A program made the position numbers and the translations under genes. This document shows positions 1 to 10,540 of a stretch of DNA of 64,000 bases, piece by piece. This DNA is from Euleptes europaea (taxonomy: Eukaryota; Chordata; Lepidosauria; Squamata; Sphaerodactylidae): assembly GCF_029931775.1 (NCBI RefSeq), contig NC_079321.1:16016501-16080500 (forward strand), given 5' to 3'. Below the pieces are notes generated by a model. It did no database searches. It was given only the letters and a program-made list of their open reading frames with translations, and had not been told where the DNA came from. The first letter of the stretch is position 1, and each line of letters begins with the position of its first letter.

Positions 1-61
1 AACTGTTGGATAATTACTCAACTTTAAGGTGAACAATGATGAAATTGAAATTGTTCAAGAC

Positions 62-1020
62 TTTCTATTCCTTGGCTATTCCTTTTAATCAAAATGCCAC
101 CTCCGGATTTGTGTACGTTTCGCAGATATAAGCTTCTTCAGGGTCCTAGAGCGTATCCCTGCTTTATGCTCACCAATGCTCACCAATCTTACCAGCCATT
201 TCCTGGAGAAGGGTCATTCTGATTCTGATTTGCTGTTTTTCGCGCTTTGGCAGTATAAACCGTGTAGATATCAGATGGAGGATATTTCCAAGATTTTGCA
301 TCGGCACGAAACAAGACTAATATACATCTTCAAAACACTGGCCCCTATGGGCTTGAACAATGAATTTGACCTCACCAATTTTCTCTGAAGGGTCCCCTTA
401 AGCAATAGATTTCTTTGGACAGGGCTAAGTAGCCACAGCTGGGAAGGCATACTTTATGTCGACGCACAGAGTTTCAGTTACCAGCCCTCAGAGAGATAGA
501 ACCTTATGGTCAGCTGGTCTTCGGTATGTATGGTACATTTACATGGCAATGTCTGATATACTGGTGTTACGTTCTAGACATTTGGTGTACATATTTATTT
601 TCTAGAGGTCTATGCACCCGTGTGAATCAACTGAAGAAGCTTATATCTGCGAAACGTACACAAATCTGGAGGTGGCATTTTGATTAAAAGGAATTTGATC
701 AAAAAGAAAATTGATTGAAAGGAAATTTACCTATGAATGAATTATATTTTCTGACTGGACTTTTTGGAAATTGGACTCTGAACTTGGAACTTTGGATTGA
801 CACATTCAGTTGGATTTTGGACTTGAATTATGTTATCAATTTGGATATTTAGGAATTGGACCTGGTGAAGTAACCAATTTATGTTATACCATTATATTGG
901 TTTAGTGAATTAACTACTTTTGTTTATTAAATTCTTTTTGCATAGTTTGCTTTTGTATAGAGACCCTCATCTTATTATATTCCCTAGTGGGAACTAGCCC
1001 CTAGGTGGGGACGCTTAGGT
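62..1020 (+). mobile_element. Penelope-like element remnant with inverted ribozyme ends (family B)
   Basis: Arms at 81-141 (minus) and 631-691 (plus) are 61-bp inverted copies with one mismatch that I see. Each holds a hammerhead-like core: CTGAAGA, short stem, GAAACGTA (minus 114-141; plus 631-658). The 489 bp between and the AT-rich 700-1020 stretch have no recognisable protein. Family assignment rests on the shared compact hammerhead layout. Confidence 0.5.
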
Positions 1021-1075
1021 TTACTATCGTGAGCTGGTGCTGTTATTATCTGCCACCTGGAGGTTGGCAACCCTA

Positions 1076-1490
1076 ATGCCAAGCTTGAAGAGCGAGAAGG
1101 AGCTGCCCAGGAGGCAGAAGCAGCTGTGCGTGGCTCTCTTGCCTTCTTCTAAGCCCCACGCAGTGCTGACAGGACTTGAAGAAGGGCAGTCTTGAACTGA
1201 GGCCATGCTCAGACCCTTCTCTAGCCTTCCTCCCAGGTGCAAATGAAAGACCTCCCTAGAGGCTTCTGGATATTGCAGGGCCCTCTTTCATTTCCAGCTG
1301 TCAGGATGATGAGGAATGGAAATGGAAAACAACTGTTGATTGGTGCTGATGGAGGAGTGCAAAGAAGGCGCCACCTTGAGGCGTGTTCATTTCCCTGCAT
1401 GCATGTACAAGGAGGGCCCAAAGGAGTCCATTTTGTCCAGGAAACTCCAAGAACTGGAGCCAACCCTGTCTATCGATCTATATAGTGATT
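1076..1490 (+). repeat. Unnamed 420-bp repeat, inverted partner of 6842-7263
   Basis: Closely matches the reverse complement of 6842-7263 over its whole length. Both copies begin at the same junction with a GGTTGCCAAC-type TIR end. No coding or SINE promoter signal recognised. Confidence 0.75.
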
Positions 1491-1496
1491 TTTTAA

Positions 1497-1646
1497 CTAG
1501 CTGGAGATCTCTTGCTATTGCAACTGATCTCCAGCCGATATCGATCAGTTCACCTCCCTTCCCCAAACCCTGCCCTCCTCAGGCTCCATCCCAAAAACCT
1601 CCTGCTGGTGGCAAAGAGGGACCTGGCAACCCTACTAGCAAACCAT
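1497..1646 (+). mobile_element. hAT-like short TIR element (family M1), fragment
   Basis: Shows the family's internal core (TGGAGATCTC...GATCAGTTCACCT) and CCCAAACCCTGCCC, then the end CCTGGCAACCCTA. Family M1 is judged hAT-like from the 8-bp target duplication at 12526/12739. Confidence 0.7.
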
Positions 1647-1689
1647 GACTTGCACTTACTGTGTAATCAAATGCGGTCTTGGGCTGTAT

Positions 1690-2205
1690 CAACAGAAGTA
1701 TCACTGCTCTGCTATGAGAAAAGGTTGAAGGAGTTGGGTATGTTTAGCCTGAAGAGGAGAAGACTGAGAGGGGATATGATAACCATCTTTCAAGTACTTG
1801 AAGGGCTGGCATAGAGAGGAAGGTGCCAAGTTGTTTTCTGTTGCCCCAGAAGGTTGGACCAGAACCAACGGGTTGCAATTAAATCAAATGAGTTCCCATC
1901 TATACATTAGGAAGAATTTTCTAACAGTTAGAGCGGTTCCTCAGTGGAACAGGCTTCCTTGGGAGGTTGTAAGCACTCCTTACCTGGAAGTGTTTAAGCA
2001 GAGGCTAGATGGTCATCTGTCAGCAATGCTAATTCTATGACCTTAGGCAGATCATGAGAGGAAGGGCATCTGGGCCATCTTTTGGGCATGGAGTAGGGGT
2101 CACTGGGTGTGTGTGGGGGAGGTAGTTGTGAATTTCCTGCATTGTGCAGGGGGTTGGACTAGATGACCCTGGTGGTCCCTTCCAACTTCTATGATTTTAC
2201 ATTCT
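1690..2205 (+). mobile_element. CR1 LINE 3' end
   Basis: Encodes the end of a CR1 ORF2 ([39 protein letters not shown]) and the CR1 tail GGTTGGACTAGATGACCCTG and CCTTCCAACTTCTATGATT. 5'-truncated and frame-broken. Confidence 0.9.
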
Positions 2206-2285
2206 CAAAAGGAAGAGTGGCCACTGCATCTTTGTTCTGGCAGGTCTAAGATCTTTTTAAATGAGGAAAGCACAGTTGAACGTAA

Positions 2286-3284
2286 TTAGTCTCCAAAGCT
2301 GGCCCTCAATTTTTCCTACCAACCCTACAAGACAATAAAATATCTGTTCTCCTATATGCAGATGATATGGCTTTAATCTCTCTTACCAAAATTGGGTTCA
2401 GAAGGCTCTTACAGCAATTAGGAACACACTGTAAGGAGGAGGCCCTGGGTATAAATTATGAAAAAACAAAAGTGGTGGTTTTTAGAAAAAAGGCAAAAAA
2501 CTCTCTTTGGTGTATACTAGAAAACCAAATCAAGCAGAGTAGCTCCTTTAAATATCTTGGCCTAAAATTTAGAGAGAACCTAAACTGGAACAACCATCTG
2601 GCATCTATAAGGTCATCTGCGACAAGGAGCATGGGTTCTATCCTGAGGTTTTACTACACCAGGGGAAGTCACCTCATAGATCCGGCTATAAAATTATTCA
2701 AAAGCAATGTCATTTCTTACCTCCTATATGGAGTGGAAATCTGGGGTTGGAAAGAGGACAATATTGCCAATGTAGAAATAATTCAAAATTTGTTCTTGAG
2801 ATGTATTCTGGCCCTTCCTAAGGGTACCCTGATTGCTCTGATAAGAGCTGAAACTGGCCTACCATATCTTAGGGCCCGCGTCTACCTGGAGGACCTAAAA
2901 CCTTTTTAAAAAAATAGAGCGGACAGATCAAATGCATTCAGCAAACTATCCTTTGATACTATGCTCTTGTGGGACCCGGCATGATCAGGCTTTAACAATA
3001 AATTATTAACTCAGTACTCCATCCCTGATGAACTTGTAAGACCTTCAGTAGGTAACACGCACTAAGAGACTGGGTCTTCAGGGGTGATGCCCTGGTTGAC
3101 AGGACATTAATTCAGAAAGCACAGTCTACGCTATGGTTTAAATTATTCAAAAGTGACCACTTTAGAGCCCGGTATCTAACTAAGATTTCAAATTATAACC
3201 TTAGAGCAGCGTTTTCTGCTCTAGCCTTTGAAACAATGCCAATGGCCGTTTTAGTTGGGCGGTACAAACAAATCCCCAAGGTAT
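2286..3284 (+). mobile_element. Non-LTR retrotransposon RT fragment (5' part)
   Basis: An RT catalytic motif YADD is encoded at 2355-2366, followed by FKYLGLKFRENLNWNNH and LFLRCILALPKGT, typical of the RT 3' part and thumb of a LINE. 5'-truncated; the frame closes near 2909. Continues after an inserted PLE at 3625-3970. The clade is uncertain. Confidence 0.85.
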
Positions 3285-3625
3285 TGTCGAAGGCTTTCAC
3301 GGTCAGAGTTCATTGGTTCTTGTAGGTTATCCGGGCTGTGTGACCGTGGTCTTGGTATTTTCTTTCCTGATGTTTCGCCAGCAGCTGTGGCAGGCATCTT
3401 CAGAGGAGTAACACTGAAGGACAGGGTCTCTCAGTGTCAAGTGTGTAGGAAGAGTAATATATAGTCAGAAAGGGGTTGGGTTTGAGCTGAATCATTGTCC
3501 TACAAAACGTATCAAAGGTCAATGATTAGCACATTACTTTTGATACTTTTTGCAGGACAGGAAACGTCAGGAAAGAAAAGACCAAGACCACGGTCACACA
3601 GCCCGGATAACCTACAAGATTTGTT
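3285..3625. mobile_element. Penelope-like element (family A) inserted in the LINE
   Basis: Left part carries GTTATCCGGGCTGTGTGACC and the reverse hammerhead region (about 3363-3405); the right part (3551-3625) is the complementary end, so the element is bounded by inverted copies. The core departs from the family consensus and is probably inactive. Confidence 0.65.
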
Positions 3626-3970
3626 ATTTACCCCATTATTTACTGTCCACTATATGCACAGCCCAGGGTTAAGTTTCTTGATGGGCTGCTAGTGGGTACA
3701 AACCTTCCCTCTGAAAAGGAGAAAATCATACTCTTGCAGTCTGACTCAAACGAGTTTATATCTTATAGACCATCACTGTTTGCTCTGGCAACACGGAAAA
3801 TAAGGGCGAAGGCAGATAGCTCTAGAGCAGAATTCCAGAAATGATGTTGTTATCGGTCTAAATCAATGTTAATCCTTCCAGATTTTATTTTGCTGTACAT
3901 GTTTCCTTTTGTTTATAATGTGTTACTCTGTGGATGATGTTTTGTGAAAGCCACATACAAATAAATTGCA
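3626..3970 (+). mobile_element. Non-LTR retrotransposon fragment (3' part)
   Basis: Continues the LINE interrupted at 3285 and ends in the A-rich tail AAATAAATTGCACTTACTTA. No intact frame. Confidence 0.6.
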
Positions 3971-4124
3971 CTTACTTACTAGTCTCCAAAGCACCCCCAA
4001 CCAGTACACTTCAAGACTGTTTCAAACAGTGGGCTGGTACTTGCACCAGGCCCAGAACAATATTTTCCTCTCCCTGCCTTACCCCATTTCTTGTTAGTGA
4101 TTTCACATCTACCCTGACAGTTAG

Positions 4125-4380
4125 CACTAGGGACGCCAGCCTCCAGGTGGAGCCTGGGGATCCCCCAGAATTACAGCTCATCTCCAGACTAAAGAGATCA
4201 GTTCCCCTGGACAAAACAGATGCTTTGGAGGGTGGACTCTATGACATTGTACCCCACTGAGATCCCTGTCCTCTTCAGGCTCCATCCCCAAATCTCCAAA
4301 AGTTGTGTCCTAACTTGAACCTGGTAACCCTACCCCCCCATGCCCCACTGGGTCAGGGGGCACCTGGCAACCCTAACTAG
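4125..4380 (+). mobile_element. hAT-like M1 element
   Basis: Runs from GCCAGCCTCCAGGTGGAGCC to CTGGTAACCCTACC, followed by a second short family end CACCTGGCAACCCTAAC. Diverged. Confidence 0.7.
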
Positions 4381-4849
4381 CACATTACATTGTAATGGTG
4401 AGTTGGTCCTAATAAGGGTATTGCTCCACTATCCCCGGATGGAGTATATATAGCTACTTGGTTTGTTTTTTTATCAACTGCACAGTGATTAAAAAGAAAA
4501 ATAGTAAAAATGAAACAAAAGCAACAGAAAACCTCAGCCACAAATTCATACAACTCCAGCTACTCTAGAAATAAAAAAACTGCTAGATCCCTAGTTGAAT
4601 AAATTCGTGCTCCACAAATTCATCGTGCTCCACAAATTAAAAAGGGAAAGTGCTATTCATATGTCTTTATGAATGTCACATAGCGTCCAACTGTGGAGCA
4701 CAGTTTTTCCAAACCCCTTGCTTCCTGACTGGGGAGACACAAAACCACTTCTACAAACCTTTAATCTCACAAGTACGACTTTGTTAGTAGCAAGAAATAC
4801 ACTGTCACTGAAAAGCTGAGCTTAAAACATTGATATATATACCACCTAC
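4381..4849. other. No gene or repeat recognised
   Basis: AT-rich intron-side sequence downstream of UGT1A copy 1. No shared UGT1A exon found on the minus strand. Confidence 0.5.
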
Positions 4850-5707
4850 CTGTGACAGGTGTTTTCCTTCTTCACAATTTATCCCTCCAATAAAGACCAT
4901 ATTGGACATAACTGGTCTAGGATACTCAAACACAAAGTCATATCGTAAAAGCCAAACAGAGCCATTTCTGTAAAGGGTCGGTAAATGCACTTCTCTCTTG
5001 AGAAGCTCTGAAGCAATCACTTGGTAGTTAGTATACACAAACTTGAAAAGTGGTGTCTCTAAGAAGCTAATTAGTAGGTTCAACAATCGTTGGGTAAATG
5101 TCATGTGATCGGTGAAGCTGCTATAGCATCTTGGGACATACGAAACTGGGTTTGGGCACTTAGTGATTGCATGCTCTAAGTTGCACGGGAATCCCCGGAA
5201 GAAGTACACAGATGGGATGGAGAGATATTCAGCAATGATCACCCCGCATGGCAAAGCTGGATCTGTCAAAAGGGCATCAAATCCACTCTTTTCTAAGGAC
5301 CGCATGATTTCTCCGTTCCGCAAAAGGCTCTCGCAATTCATGAAAAACAGCTCAGAAAGAAAGCTCATGATCTTAAACGCTCCTATGATCATGGAAGGAA
5401 AAGGTACTTCATCGAAGGGCTGGTTGCCAAACAGGCGGAAACGATGAGCGAGATCGTCCGGCGTGTACGGCACCGCATGTGTTATCAGGGTGTAATACTT
5501 GGATTCTTTAAAAAGCAAGTTTACTTCTGGAGCCACTACCACTATTTCGTGGCCTTTTTCGCTGAGTTTCTCTACTACAGAACGCATACTGAGCCAGTGG
5601 CTTCCATCTTGAGGGATCACTAACAGCCTTCCACCTTCTCCGAGGGTCGCGAGTACAAAGAGAAAACAGACAGCACAAGCATCGAGGCGAGGAAGGGAAG
5701 AATCCAT
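4850..5707 (-). CDS. UGT1A: UGT1A alternative first exon, UGT1A6-like (copy 1)
   Basis: This is the first coding exon of a UGT1A-type UDP-glucuronosyltransferase, an ER enzyme that joins glucuronic acid to phenols, bilirubin and drugs. The exon encodes the N-terminal acceptor-binding half (286 codons). After a signal peptide (about residues 1-25) comes the motif [10 protein letters not shown] with the catalytic His at residue 37, and [10 protein letters not shown] with the partner Asp at residue 149. It ends in GGINCEEGKHLSQ followed by a GTAGGT donor at phase 0, the usual exon 1 end of UGT1A. The motifs RGFPC, YVPRCY and [10 protein letters not shown] resemble UGT1A6 more than UGT1A1. An in-frame Met nine codons upstream (5734) exists. 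I chose 5707 because it gives a normal signal peptide, nearly the 288-codon length of the other copy, and the same spacing to an HNF1-like site. The reading frame is intact. Shared exons 2-5 are not in the window. Confidence 0.93.
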
Positions 5708-5812
5708 CTCTAAGGCCACGACACATAAACGCAAAGCTTCTTTTAAAAATTGGAGTGAAAAGCATACCCTCCTTGCTGCTTAAGTACTCTCTGCCTCCTG
5801 CCCCCTGCCTTT

Positions 5813-5825
5813 GTTAATGATTATA
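5813..5825. promoter_or_regulatory. HNF1-like site upstream of UGT1A copy 1
   Basis: GTTAATGATTATA matches 10 of the 12 defined bases of the HNF1 palindrome GTTAATNATTAAC. It lies 106 bp upstream of the chosen ATG. HNF1 sites close to each first exon are a known feature of UGT1A promoters; function here is inferred. Confidence 0.6.
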
Positions 5826-6057
5826 TATTGAAGATGAGGTTGCTGATGAAGCAACTCTGGCCTAAATATCCCCCCCACCCCCGCTCAGTGAAATGGAATA
5901 TTTGACTTGAAGGTAAAACTTGCATGCCTTTATCACGGACAGGTTCTTTTTCGGGCATGGGTGCCAAGGACAAAATAAAATAATGTGAAATATACTTGGG
6001 GCATCTTAGGTTAGGTCCAATCAAGAGATCAAAGGCCTCTTCCTTTTCGGTTGAAGA

Positions 6058-6258
6058 CATGAAGCTGCCTTATACTGAATCAGACCCTTGGTCCATCAGT
6101 CAGTCTTGTCTACTCCGGCAGCAGCTCTCCAGGGTCCCAGGCAGAGGTCTTTCTCATCACCTACTTGCCTAGTCCCTTTAACCGGAGATGCCAGGGATTG
6201 AACCTGGGACCTTCTACATGCCAAGCAGAGGCTCTACCACTGAGCCACAGCCCCTTCC
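6058..6258 (-). mobile_element. tRNA-derived SINE (type S2)
   Basis: On the minus strand the head reads GGGGCTGTGGCTCAGTGGTA with a GGTTCAATCCC box B, and the tail ends TCAGTATAAGGCAGCTTC. A clear tRNA-like pol III head; functional tRNA is ruled out by the long tail and family copies. Confidence 0.85.
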
Positions 6259-6354
6259 CAATTTGCAAGAAAGCAAACCACAGATTCCAAAGGGTTAAGT
6301 CATCTCGCCTCCTACAATGCAGGAGCTAATTTCCAACTCTTAGATGGAAAATGC

Positions 6355-6562
6355 CATCAAGATGCAGCTGACTTATGGCAATTACGTAGGGTTTTCAAGG
6401 CAAGAGACGTTCAGAGGTGGTTTGCCGTTGTCTGCCTCTGCATAGCGACCTTGGAATTCCTTGGCAGTTTCCCATCCATATACAAACCAGGGCTGACCCT
6501 GCTTAGCTTCCAAGATCTGACAATATTGGACTAGCCTGGTCCATCCAGTTCAGGTTTCTAAC
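6355..6562 (-). mobile_element. 5S rRNA-derived SINE
   Basis: On the minus strand the head resembles 5S rRNA (AAGCTAAGCAGGGT...TGGTTTGTATATGGATGGGA), followed by a tail containing GACTTATGGCAA in reverse. Diverged. Confidence 0.8.
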
Positions 6563-6841
6563 TCTTACGGGACAAATTTTGCAGCGGCCTCAACAGTTCA
6601 AGGGGTGTCCAAAAGACCTAAGGGCTGGACACAGATCACATGGTCACATGAAGCTGCCTTATACTGAATGGACTTTGTAATGTGTGAATTGGCCACATTG
6701 AGAGTTGGGTGTGCAAAGAGATCTGTGTGGAGAAGAAAATGAACAAAGACAGTAGCTTAGTGATGAGGGACACAGACTTGGGATGACACAGAGGAAAATT
6801 GAAGTGAATGGCAAAGCTTCTTGGAGGAAGGCTAGGATTAA

Positions 6842-7263
6842 AAAATCACTATATAGAATGATAGACAGGGTTGGATCCAGTTCTTGGAGTTTCCTGGACA
6901 AAATGGTCTGCTTTGGGCCCTCCTTGTACATGCATGCAGGGAAATGCACCCGCCTCAAGGTGGCACCTTCTTTGCACTCCTCCATCAGCACAAATCAATA
7001 GTTGTTTTCCATTTCCATTCCTCATCATCCTGACAGCTGGAAATGAAAGAGGGCCCCGCAATATCCAGAAGCCTCTAGGGAGGTATTTCATTTGCACCTG
7101 GGAGGAAGGCTAGAGAAGGGTCTGAGCATGGCCTCAGTTCAAGACTTTGCCCTTCTTCAAGTCCTGTCAGCACTGCGTGGGGCTTAGAAGAAGGCAAGAG
7201 AGCCACGCACAGCTGCTTCTGCCTCCTGGGCAGCTCCTTCTCGCTCTTCAAGTTTGGCATTAG
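6842..7263 (-). repeat. Unnamed 420-bp repeat, inverted partner of 1076-1490
   Basis: Inverted copy of 1076-1490, lying on the other side of UGT1A copy 1. The junction to the adjacent M1 element is the same as in the partner copy, so element and repeat were copied as one unit. Confidence 0.75.
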
Positions 7264-7476
7264 GGTTGCCAACCTCCAGGTGGCGGCTGGAGATCTCCTG
7301 CTTATACAGCTGATCTCCAGGCGACAGAGATCAGTTCACCTGGAGAAAAAGGCCGCTTTGGAAGGTGGACTCTATGGTATTATACCCCATTGAAGTCCCT
7401 CCCCTCCCCAAACGCTGCCCTCCCCAGGCTCCACCCCCAAAATCTCCAGGTATTTCCCCACCCAGAGCTGGCAACC
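7264..7476 (+). mobile_element. hAT-like M1 element, near full length
   Basis: Runs from TAGGGTTGCCAACCTCCAGG to AGAGCTGGCAACCC, giving the typical terminal inverted repeat. About 210 bp, no coding capacity. Confidence 0.8.
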
Positions 7477-7499
7477 CAAATAATGACATTATGCATATA

Positions 7500-7815
7500 A
7501 ACCAGGAGTGGTTTATGAATGTTGTGTGTGGGTTAAGTGCCGTCGCTTTCGACTCTCAGCAACCCTATGAATCAATGTCCTCCAAAACATCCTATCTTTA
7601 ACAACCTTGCTCAGATCTTGCAAATTGAGGGCCGTGGCTTCCTTTACAGAGTCACTCCATCTCATCTAGGGTCTTCCTCTTTTCCTGCTGCCTTCAACTT
7701 TTCCTAGCTTTATTGTCTTTCCTAGTGAGTCTTGTCTTCTTGTAATGTGACCAAAGTACGATAGCCTCAGTTTAGTCATTTTAGCTTATAGGGACAGTGC
7801 AGGCTTGATTTGATC
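7500..7815 (-). mobile_element. RTE/Bov-B LINE fragment
   Basis: The minus strand encodes a decayed RT C-terminal segment of the type KMTKLRLSYFGH then KTIMLGKVEGSRKRG, known from Bov-B LINEs. Same segment as 43940-44195. Confidence 0.7.
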
Positions 7816-8760
7816 TAACAAGTGAAAGAAGCTCAGAAGCTCGCATAGTCTGGAGGCGAGGTCCAAAAGCAAGTCCAGGGTTGAGGCAAAAACATTCAAA
7901 GGGTTTTTAATGCACATAACAAGCAGCTGGTAGGCTAGCCTGCAGGATCACAGACAAATTGATGTCACAGTGGCTGTGAACTCAGGGCAGGCTCATATAG
8001 GGAATTTCCCTAAAGGTGATGGCTGGGTCCAGCAGAAGGCTCATCTCACAAGCTGAGTCAGCTTCTGTAGCAGAACAGGTCAAGATCTCGCTAATATTTG
8101 CATAGGAGACCTCGACGACACCCACAAACGCTGCTGTGGGTGGCTGAGTGCACGGTCAGAATGTTGGCGTAACAAAGTAATGTCCATTTCTCAATATCGG
8201 CATGTATAAATTTCGCTTAGTTTCATAGATGACTGCATATAAGACTTCAAGAAGGGTTCAACTTGTCTGCTTTCTGTGTATGTCATCACTTCTTGTACTT
8301 CATCAACTTCATTAATGTCCTAGACATCCTACTGAAATTAGAAAGAAATGCTGGATTGGCGTTAAATATCGTCGTTCCATCCCTTCTGCTCTGGATTTCT
8401 GGTGACATTTTGAAATCTACCGTGAACTTGAGTGAACTAACTTAGAAACCACAATTAATTCGAGGAGCCCTATGTTCTTGGCATAGCATTTGCAATCTTA
8501 TGATGTTTCAACATTTCGTCTATGAACACTTCAGCCTTAAACAATTTTAATGCTTGTAAACCGAACAAACATGTCAAGAAAGCAGTTTATGCGGCATACT
8601 GCTGAATATTGCGGTAGCTTATCATTCATGGTGGAAAACTCTGTTACAATTTCCCCCCCACTCACTGGCTTCTTTAACACATTCTCTTTCTCCTCTTTTT
8701 CTCTCTGTGGGCCAATAGCGTGATTTCCCTGATCACTGCTGTGTTTCCTGACTTTCTGTA
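7816..8760. other. No gene recognised; possibly old repeat
   Basis: 7816-8190 has a composition like a retroelement non-coding part but shows no defined ends. 8190-8760 has no recognised feature. Confidence 0.35.
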
Positions 8761-8944
8761 ATTGTTAATCCTTCCCTCTTGTCTCTCCACTCAGAGGTGG
8801 TACCAGAGATCAGAGTGTTCGGTCAAGTGCCAGTGCTCCAGGAAAGCCCCAACTCCGGATTGATCCCGATCAATGAAGGGGGAAAGAGCTTGAAGGAGCG
8901 CATCTTCTTTTGTATCCCCCTTGGTTCATCTTCCACCCAGAGTA

Positions 8945-9147
8945 GGTCTCCAGGTACTAGCTGGAGATCTCCTGCTAATACAACTGATCACCAGTTGATA
9001 GAGATCAGTTCCCCTGGAGAAAATGGCCGTTTGGGCAAGTGGACTCGATGACATTGAAGTCCCTCCCCTCCCCAAACCCCGCCCTCCTCAGGCTCTGCCC
9101 CATCCCACCCCCACCGGTTGCGAAGAGGGAACTGGCAACCCTAACCC
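8945..9147 (+). mobile_element. hAT-like M1 element
   Basis: Carries the M1 core (GATCAGTTCCCCTGGAGAAA, TCCCCTCCCCAAACCCCGCC) and ends GGAACTGGCAACCCTAAC. The left end is short. Confidence 0.75.
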
Positions 9148-9237
9148 AGAGGCCCTGCACTCCATCTTCCATTTCTGGTTTGGAGGATGCCCAGGAGGAA
9201 GCAATGCAGTGCAGTCTCCTTGCTGGTACATGGCAAC

Positions 9238-9447
9238 TAGGGTTGCCTGTTCCAGCTTGGGAAATACCTAAAGATTTTGGGGGTGGAGCCTGGGAGGGCA
9301 GCGTTTGGAGAGAGGAGGAACTTCAATGCCATAGAGTCCAATTGCCAAAGGGGCCATTTTCTCCAGGGGAACTGATCTCTGTTGCCTGGAGATCAGTTGG
9401 AATAGTGGGAGATCTCCAGCCACCACCCGGAGGTTGGCAACCCTAGT
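9238..9447 (-). mobile_element. hAT-like M1 element
   Basis: Ends CTAGGGTTGCCTG and GAGGTTGGCAACCCTAG form the terminal inverted repeat; internal core is in reverse. About 110 bp downstream of the UGT1A copy 2 donor. Confidence 0.8.
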
Positions 9448-9556
9448 TATTATTGATCCTTGTTTGTAGCCTTCCACGTATCATGACACGCACACATCCT
9501 TTCCTGCTTAAATGCACATGTATTCCTTACAGACTGACCATTAAAAGATGACATAC

Positions 9557-10420
9557 CTGAGGTAGGGGTTTTCTTTCCTCACAGTTGATCCCGCCTATGA
9601 AGACCATGTTCGGCATAAGAGGCCGGGGAAACTCAAACACAAAGTCATAGCGCAAAAGCCAGATGGAACCGTTCCTGTAAAGGGTTGGCAAGTGAACATC
9701 TCTCTGCAGAAACTCTGATGCAATATCTTGATACTTGGTATAAAGGGTCTTAAAAAGCGACGTCTCCAAAGAATTCACCAACAGATTAACCAGACGTTGG
9801 GTGAAAGTCATTTGGTCCGTGTGCCTGGTGTAGCATCTTGGGACGTAGGAAACTGGATTTGGGGATTTGCAAATGGCATGCTCTAGACTGCATGGGAACC
9901 CACGGAAAAAGTATACAGATGGGATGGAGAGGTGCTCGGCTAGGATGACTCCGCATGGCAGAGCTGGATCTGTCAACAGGGCATCAAAATGACTTTCTTC
10001 CAGGTATCGTATGACTTCTCTGTTCTTCAGAAGACTGTCACAGTTGTAGAAAAACAGGTTTATTATATACATGTTGTTCCGGTATTCCTGAAGAATTGAG
10101 TGAGGAAAAGGAACCTTACGGAACAGGTTTGCAGCAAACTTTTGAAAACTCCTTTTGAGTTCCTCTTCTGAATATGGCACCGGGTATGTTTTCCTCTCGT
10201 AATACTCTGATTCTCTCAAGAGCAAATTTGTTTCTGGCGCTACCACCACTATTTCATGTCCTCTTTCGTGAAGCTTCTCTGCCACGCTACGCATGCTGAG
10301 CCAATGGCTTCCATCTTGAGGGATCACTAGCAGCTTCTCGCTTGCAATGAAGCCGAAGGCCGTTAGTAAACAGAGAAGCCAGCTAGCCAACCTGTTAGGC
10401 CGGAGTCGGAGAAAAGTCAT
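9557..10420 (-). CDS. UGT1A: UGT1A alternative first exon, UGT1A6-like (copy 2)
   Basis: This is a second alternative first exon of the same UGT1A locus, exactly 288 codons, the length of human UGT1A1 exon 1. Residues 1-27 form a hydrophobic signal peptide. The catalytic His is residue 39 in [10 protein letters not shown] and the partner Asp is residue 151 in [10 protein letters not shown]. The exon ends [13 protein letters not shown] followed by a GTATGT donor at phase 0. The sequence EYRNNM, with [16 protein letters not shown] and WLLRYDF, points to the UGT1A6 type (phenol and planar-substrate conjugation). No further first exon lies between here and TRAF3IP1, so this is probably the 5'-most promoter and exon of the cluster. 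Copies 1 and 2 are clearly related but diverged around residues 75-125, the part expected to set substrate choice. The frame is intact. Confidence 0.95.
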
Positions 10421-10506
10421 TGCTCTGCTTGGAAAAACGTTCTCAATGAAAGGAACCTTTTGCCTGCTTTGTAAGTTCAGGATTGAGAAAGAAATATAAA
10501 CTTAAG

Positions 10507-10515
10507 CCTTATATG
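10507..10515 (-). promoter_or_regulatory. TATA-like box of UGT1A copy 2
   Basis: On the minus strand the sequence reads CATATAAGG, about 90 bp upstream of the ATG and just downstream of the HNF1-like site. This is a plausible TATA box; the transcription start is not known from the sequence. Confidence 0.4.
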
Positions 10516-10527
10516 CTCCCAGAGTCT

Positions 10528-10540
10528 GTTAATCATTAGC
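10528..10540. promoter_or_regulatory. HNF1-like site upstream of UGT1A copy 2
   Basis: GTTAATCATTAGC matches the HNF1 palindrome GTTAATNATTAAC at all but one defined base. It lies 108 bp upstream of the ATG, nearly the same place as in copy 1, which supports liver- or gut-type expression by inference. Confidence 0.7.

Noticed and set aside
4011-4214. Minus-strand open frame as a UGT1A shared exon
   Set aside because: Encodes an M1 element translation, with no UGT signature.
5708-5734. Upstream Met as the UGT1A copy 1 start
   Set aside because: It would add nine residues before the signal peptide and break the shared ATG-HNF1 spacing; not excluded.
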